Origin: Candidatus Freyarchaeota archaeon | Lineage (GTDB): Archaea; Asgardarchaeota; Jordiarchaeia; Jordiarchaeales; Jordiarchaeaceae | Length of the DNA: 64,000 bases | Reading direction: 5' to 3' | Assembly (NCBI GenBank): GCA_030587365.1 | Contig: JAUQZE010000035.1 | Location: 1-64,000 of the forward strand | Part shown: in pieces, positions 61,433 to 64,000 of the stretch | Layout: each line of letters opens with the position of its first letter | Position numbering within the stretch: position 1 is the first letter of the stretch | Notes under the pieces: generated by a model | Told to the model about the DNA's origin: nothing | The model's database searches: none | Seen by the model: only the letters and a program-made list of their open reading frames with translations | Position numbers and translations under genes: made by a program

Positions 61433-61457
61433 ACGGTATGCCAGGTACAGAACCTAT

Positions 61458-62372
61458 CTATTTCTTTGTGTTGCTTCTAGCAACTAGGAATTTTCTCTTA
61501 ATCACAAACTCGTATATGATTGCTACAAGCACAACCACTAATCCTACTATAAGGAAGAACAAAGTGTAAGGATTACCGAAGGTTGTATAAGTAAGGTATT
61601 GTAAAAGTTTGGCTCCAAAGAAGCAGTACATAAAGGCTCGTGGGTATCCTCCAATTACAGACGGAATGAAAAAAGTTTTAAACTTTATTTTAGTTAAGCC
61701 CGAACCATAGGATACAAGATCAAAGGGCACAAATGGGATTAATCTCGTAGCGAGGATTGCCCAGCCACCCCATTTGGTAAACCATCTGTCTGCTACTAGA
61801 ACTGCGTCACCTAGATTGTAAATAATAGCCTTATCGAAAGCTCTCCTCATTCTTCCTCCACTTGTTTGATATACTCCTTTCCTTATATCAATAGCTTCTT
61901 TTTCCCATCGATCAATAACCGGTCTCCCAACAAATCTTGCGATGTAAAACGCTATAATGCAACCTGCGACTTCTCCAGTACCTCCAACTAAACCCGCCAA
62001 TATAATTCCGTAATCAAGGTTGTACGGCGAAGTAAGTAAAGGAAGGTAAAACATCAAAGCAAAGTAACTAAAAAACTCAGGGGGTAGAAACAGGAATAGA
62101 ATAAAAGAAAATTCACTAGACTGAAGGAAGAATAAAACCATTAATGGAATAAGAGAAAATACATTGTATTGAACGGAGAAGGCCATTCCACCAAGCATCA
62201 AAATCAATTCGCTGGGAATAGGCACAAGTATTGTTTGCACAATCATCGCGGTAAAGAATCCTAAAGGCCCATAGCCAATAATCCACCACAAAACATTATA
62301 GAAAAGGTTCTGAAAGAACTTGTTAACATCGCCAAGTACTGATAAGGTCACAAGTAATGCTGGAAAACGCAT
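61458..62372 (-). CDS. VTT/DedA-family membrane protein
   Basis: 304 residues with about seven hydrophobic helices. VTT (SNARE-associated) features: VPIPSELILMLGG early (~52-64), a hydrophobic helix with GGTGEVAGCIIAFYIARFVG, then the TRLIPFVPFDLVSYGSGLTKIKF motif with the typical arginine and phenylalanine-proline pair. DedA/VTT proteins are flippase-like and influence membrane charge and envelope stress. Between the two VTT motifs there is an extra soluble region (EKEAIDIRKGVYQTSGGRMRRAFDKA) not typical of short DedA proteins. Confidence 0.8.
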   Translation of the reverse strand: MRFPALLVTLSVLGDVNKFFQNLFYNVLWWIIGYGPLGFFTAMIVQTILVPIPSELILMLGGMAFSVQYNVFSLIPLMVLFFLQSSEFSFILFLFLPPEFFSYFALMFYLPLLTSPYNLDYGIILAGLVGGTGEVAGCIIAFYIARFVGRPVIDRWEKEAIDIRKGVYQTSGGRMRRAFDKAIIYNLGDAVLVADRWFTKWGGWAILATRLIPFVPFDLVSYGSGLTKIKFKTFFIPSVIGGYPRAFMYCFFGAKLLQYLTYTTFGNPYTLFFLIVGLVVVLVAIIYEFVIKRKFLVARSNTKK

Positions 62373-62772
62373 TTAACTCCTCCAAACAGAACTCACTTTG
62401 CAAACTTAGCCTATAAACTTTACTACAATTACAACTGGCACGCCAGTCTCCCACATAGAGCGTAAGTAGTAGTCCCTTGAGCCATTTCTGCGAGTCGTCT
62501 ATCAAGCCGAGAAACATCTCAGCCCATGCTCTGCAACCCTTCCTCTTATAAGAGTTATCCCCTGCTTCAGTTTTATCCAGCGGTGTAGCTCCCAAGCCTG
62601 CCATAAGGCTGCCGTTCCACCATGAGAGGTAGGCGTTGTAGGCAGGCATGAGGTCTATACGCTCATAGTAGGCAGCGGTTTCTGTTAGGAGGGATTCGAA
62701 GTAAAGGGACTCGCTGTCCATAGTGTTTTTCGGTGATTTCGAGGGCTGAGAAAATCTTGTAAGTGAAACCAA
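62323..62772 (-). CDS. Doubtful open frame overlapping the VTT gene start
   Basis: 149 residues. A first part (SLYFESLLTETAAYYERIDLM, PAYNAYLSWWNGSLMAGLG) looks protein-like but unassigned; the rest is irregular with several cysteines. It overlaps the first ~50 bases of the VTT gene and sits in GC-richer sequence, so it may be a fossil of another gene. Kept at low confidence because no family is recognised. Confidence 0.25.
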   Translation of the reverse strand: MVSLTRFSQPSKSPKNTMDSESLYFESLLTETAAYYERIDLMPAYNAYLSWWNGSLMAGLGATPLDKTEAGDNSYKRKGCRAWAEMFLGLIDDSQKWLKGLLLTLYVGDWRASCNCSKVYRLSLQSEFCLEELNAFSSITCDLISTWRC

Positions 62773-62879
62773 CCATTGATATGCGGAAAACTACCCCTCT
62801 TTTTTCCTCTTTCGAAAGTATTATAAACAGACATATCGAATTATATATTATAGCTACACAATTGCAAGGTGAAGCCAAA

Positions 62880-63161
62880 ATGAAAAAGGAATCAAGGCTC
62901 GAGCGTCTACGATTACTAAAAACAAATCCACCAACCTGGCTGCACTTATGCAACATATGCCTCATTGCATTGTCCTTCACAGGCCTAGTTCTAGCCTTTG
63001 TTTATCCGAACGCCCAGGCTATAACAGTTTTCGGGCTAGGATTTGTCGCTTCACTTAGCCTCGAAGTCTGGGGAAGCTGTTTGAACCCAGAGCATAAAAA
63101 CGAAGAATACCAAGAAAAAACAGCAAAAAAGCCGCAGAATAGAAAAAGCAAAAGGAATTAG
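62880..63161 (+). CDS. Small two-helix membrane protein, copy 2
   Basis: 93 residues from ATG at 62880, with AAGGTGAAG upstream; the frame is open from 62763. Two hydrophobic helices (LCLIALSFTGLVLAFVYP-like and FGLGFVASLSLEVW) and a long basic tail (KTAKKPQNRKSKRN). Paralog of 60357-60620, with the promoter motif TTATATATTATAGCTACACAATT conserved. The following ~100 bp also resemble the sequence after copy 1. Confidence 0.7.
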   Translation: MKKESRLERLRLLKTNPPTWLHLCNICLIALSFTGLVLAFVYPNAQAITVFGLGFVASLSLEVWGSCLNPEHKNEEYQEKTAKKPQNRKSKRN

Positions 63162-63330
63162 CGAGAACTTCTTTTTTTATTTCATTCTAAGCTACAAAAA
63201 CATTCAATCCATTTTTCTCTCTATTTCTTATTTAATTTATTTAAAACCCAAAGGGGCGATGATTATTCTTAACTAAAAATTTTAAATGTTGATATTGGGA
63301 AATACTATACAGCAGTATAATGGAGGGTAG

Positions 63331-64000
63331 ATGTTGCCTATAGATTTTGGTTTTACCCCTGAGCAAGAAAAGCTGAGAGCTTCTGTTAAAGAATGGTGCC
63401 AAAAAGAGATCGCTCCCTTAGTGAACGAGATGGAAGAAAAAGAAGAATTCAATAAAGGTCTTGTAGCCAAATTTAAGAAAAAATTTCTGAACATGTGGAT
63501 TCCCAAAAAATATGGAGGAACAGACGCCGATACCGTTGATATATGCATTGTGGCTGAAGAGGTCGGCTACGCTTGTGGTTCCTGTCTAACCCTTCTAGAG
63601 GTAGGAGGTTTAGGATGCTTACCGATTGTAATCGGTGGAACCGAGGAACAGAAAAAGAAATTCCTACCACCAATAGCGAATGGAGAAAAGTTTTACGGTT
63701 TCGGGTTAACCGATGAGGGACCAGGCTCAGACCCCGCAAACATAAAGCTAACAGCCGAGAAGAAAAACGGCGAATACGTCCTAAACGGCATGAAACGCCT
63801 AATCAGCAACTGCGACATATCCCACAGTATCCTTACCCTTGCGAAAACAGACCCCACGAAAGGAGCGGGAGGCATTAGTGCTTTCCTGATTGATATCGGA
63901 ACCCCAGGATTTGTGGTCGGAAAAAGACTGTGGGGATGGGGAATCAAAGTACACCACACAAACGAATTAGAGTTCCATGACTGCACAGTACCCGCGGAGA
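63331..64000 (+). CDS. Acyl-CoA dehydrogenase, N-terminal part (3' end outside window)
   Basis: ATG at 63331 (GGAGGG just upstream; TTG at 63334 is an alternative start). About 223 residues are seen before the window ends. It begins DFGFTPEQEKLRASVKEWC, then the N-terminal helical domain, GFGLTDEGPGSDPANIKLTAE (the FAD/substrate segment, usually TEPxAGSD) and GKRLWGWGIKVHHTNELEFHD leading to the middle beta domain. It oxidises acyl-CoA to 2-enoyl-CoA with FAD and passes electrons to ETF. The catalytic base region lies beyond the edge. Confidence 0.92.
   Translation, partial: MLPIDFGFTPEQEKLRASVKEWCQKEIAPLVNEMEEKEEFNKGLVAKFKKKFLNMWIPKKYGGTDADTVDICIVAEEVGYACGSCLTLLEVGGLGCLPIVIGGTEEQKKKFLPPIANGEKFYGFGLTDEGPGSDPANIKLTAEKKNGEYVLNGMKRLISNCDISHSILTLAKTDPTKGAGGISAFLIDIGTPGFVVGKRLWGWGIKVHHTNELEFHDCTVPAE

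Noticed and set aside
63303..63318. Short inverted repeat TATAC-AGCA-GTATA before acyl-CoA dehydrogenase
   Set aside because: Only five bases per arm and overlapping AT-rich promoter sequence, so chance occurrence is likely.

Overview
The window looks like a chromosome segment of an uncultivated archaeon. The evidence is an archaeal-type threonyl-tRNA synthetase, archaeal-type PEP carboxylase, a CPSF-like beta-CASP nuclease, an ADP-forming acyl-CoA synthetase alpha subunit, AT-rich TATA-box promoters, many TTG/GTG starts behind GGTGA/GGAGG ribosome binding sites, and no bacterial marker. At least six roadblock/LC7-like domains plus a fatty-acid/acyl-CoA gene set would fit an Asgard or Bathyarchaeia-like lineage; that placement is inference, since no rRNA or ribosomal gene is present. 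No tRNA, rRNA, CRISPR array or prophage was found.

Layout. 0-8 kb: a partial WYL-like gene, a large anchored surface protein with Ig/carboxypeptidase-regulatory-like repeats, purN, a roadblock-like protein, a small membrane-protein family of which one member is split and partly inverted, a SCP-x-type thiolase and a PHP-domain protein. 8.6-13 kb: three tandem MFS transporters. 13-17 kb: cupin, Hsp20 with a palindromic operator, thrS. 17-20 kb: a CocE/NonD hydrolase and the decayed C-terminal part of a second one in inverted orientation. 21-28 kb: acyl-CoA metabolism (enoyl-CoA hydratase, two-subunit CoA transferase, SDR, MaoC hydratase), a GT4 glycosyltransferase and a frameshifted MoaD/SAMP-like gene. 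28-33 kb: CBS protein, HExxH membrane protein, small unknowns and an AMP-forming acyl-CoA ligase. 33-42 kb: radical SAM activase-like protein, malic enzyme, rubredoxin, DUF362, roadblock-like protein, DUF364 and PEP carboxylase. 42-50 kb: GNAT, TPR/zinc-ribbon, Nudix, GT-C glycosyltransferase, ADP-forming ligase alpha subunit, PAP2, PH-like, a second Hsp20 and a YjbQ-like protein. 50-58 kb: a canonical roadblock protein, a long helical unknown, three metallo-beta-lactamase-fold proteins, a zinc protein, and a roadblock-like gene made by an in-frame 363-bp tandem duplication, with a third copy next to it. 58-64 kb: a second acyl-CoA ligase, a duplicated small membrane-protein unit flanking a tnpB/ornithine-cyclodeaminase relic, a VTT/DedA protein and the start of an acyl-CoA dehydrogenase.

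How the genes fit together: acyl-CoA ligases, acyl-CoA dehydrogenase, crotonase, MaoC, SDR, thiolase, CoA transferase and an ADP-forming ligase can support beta-oxidation-like degradation (or its reverse) ending in CoA-ester energy conservation. PEP carboxylase and malic enzyme link C3 and C4 pools. The roadblock-like proteins would normally partner small GTPases, but none is encoded here. The genes are mostly monocistronic or in pairs, not one pathway operon. Signs of local genome turnover (tandem duplication, inversion, pseudogenes, transposon relics) are frequent.
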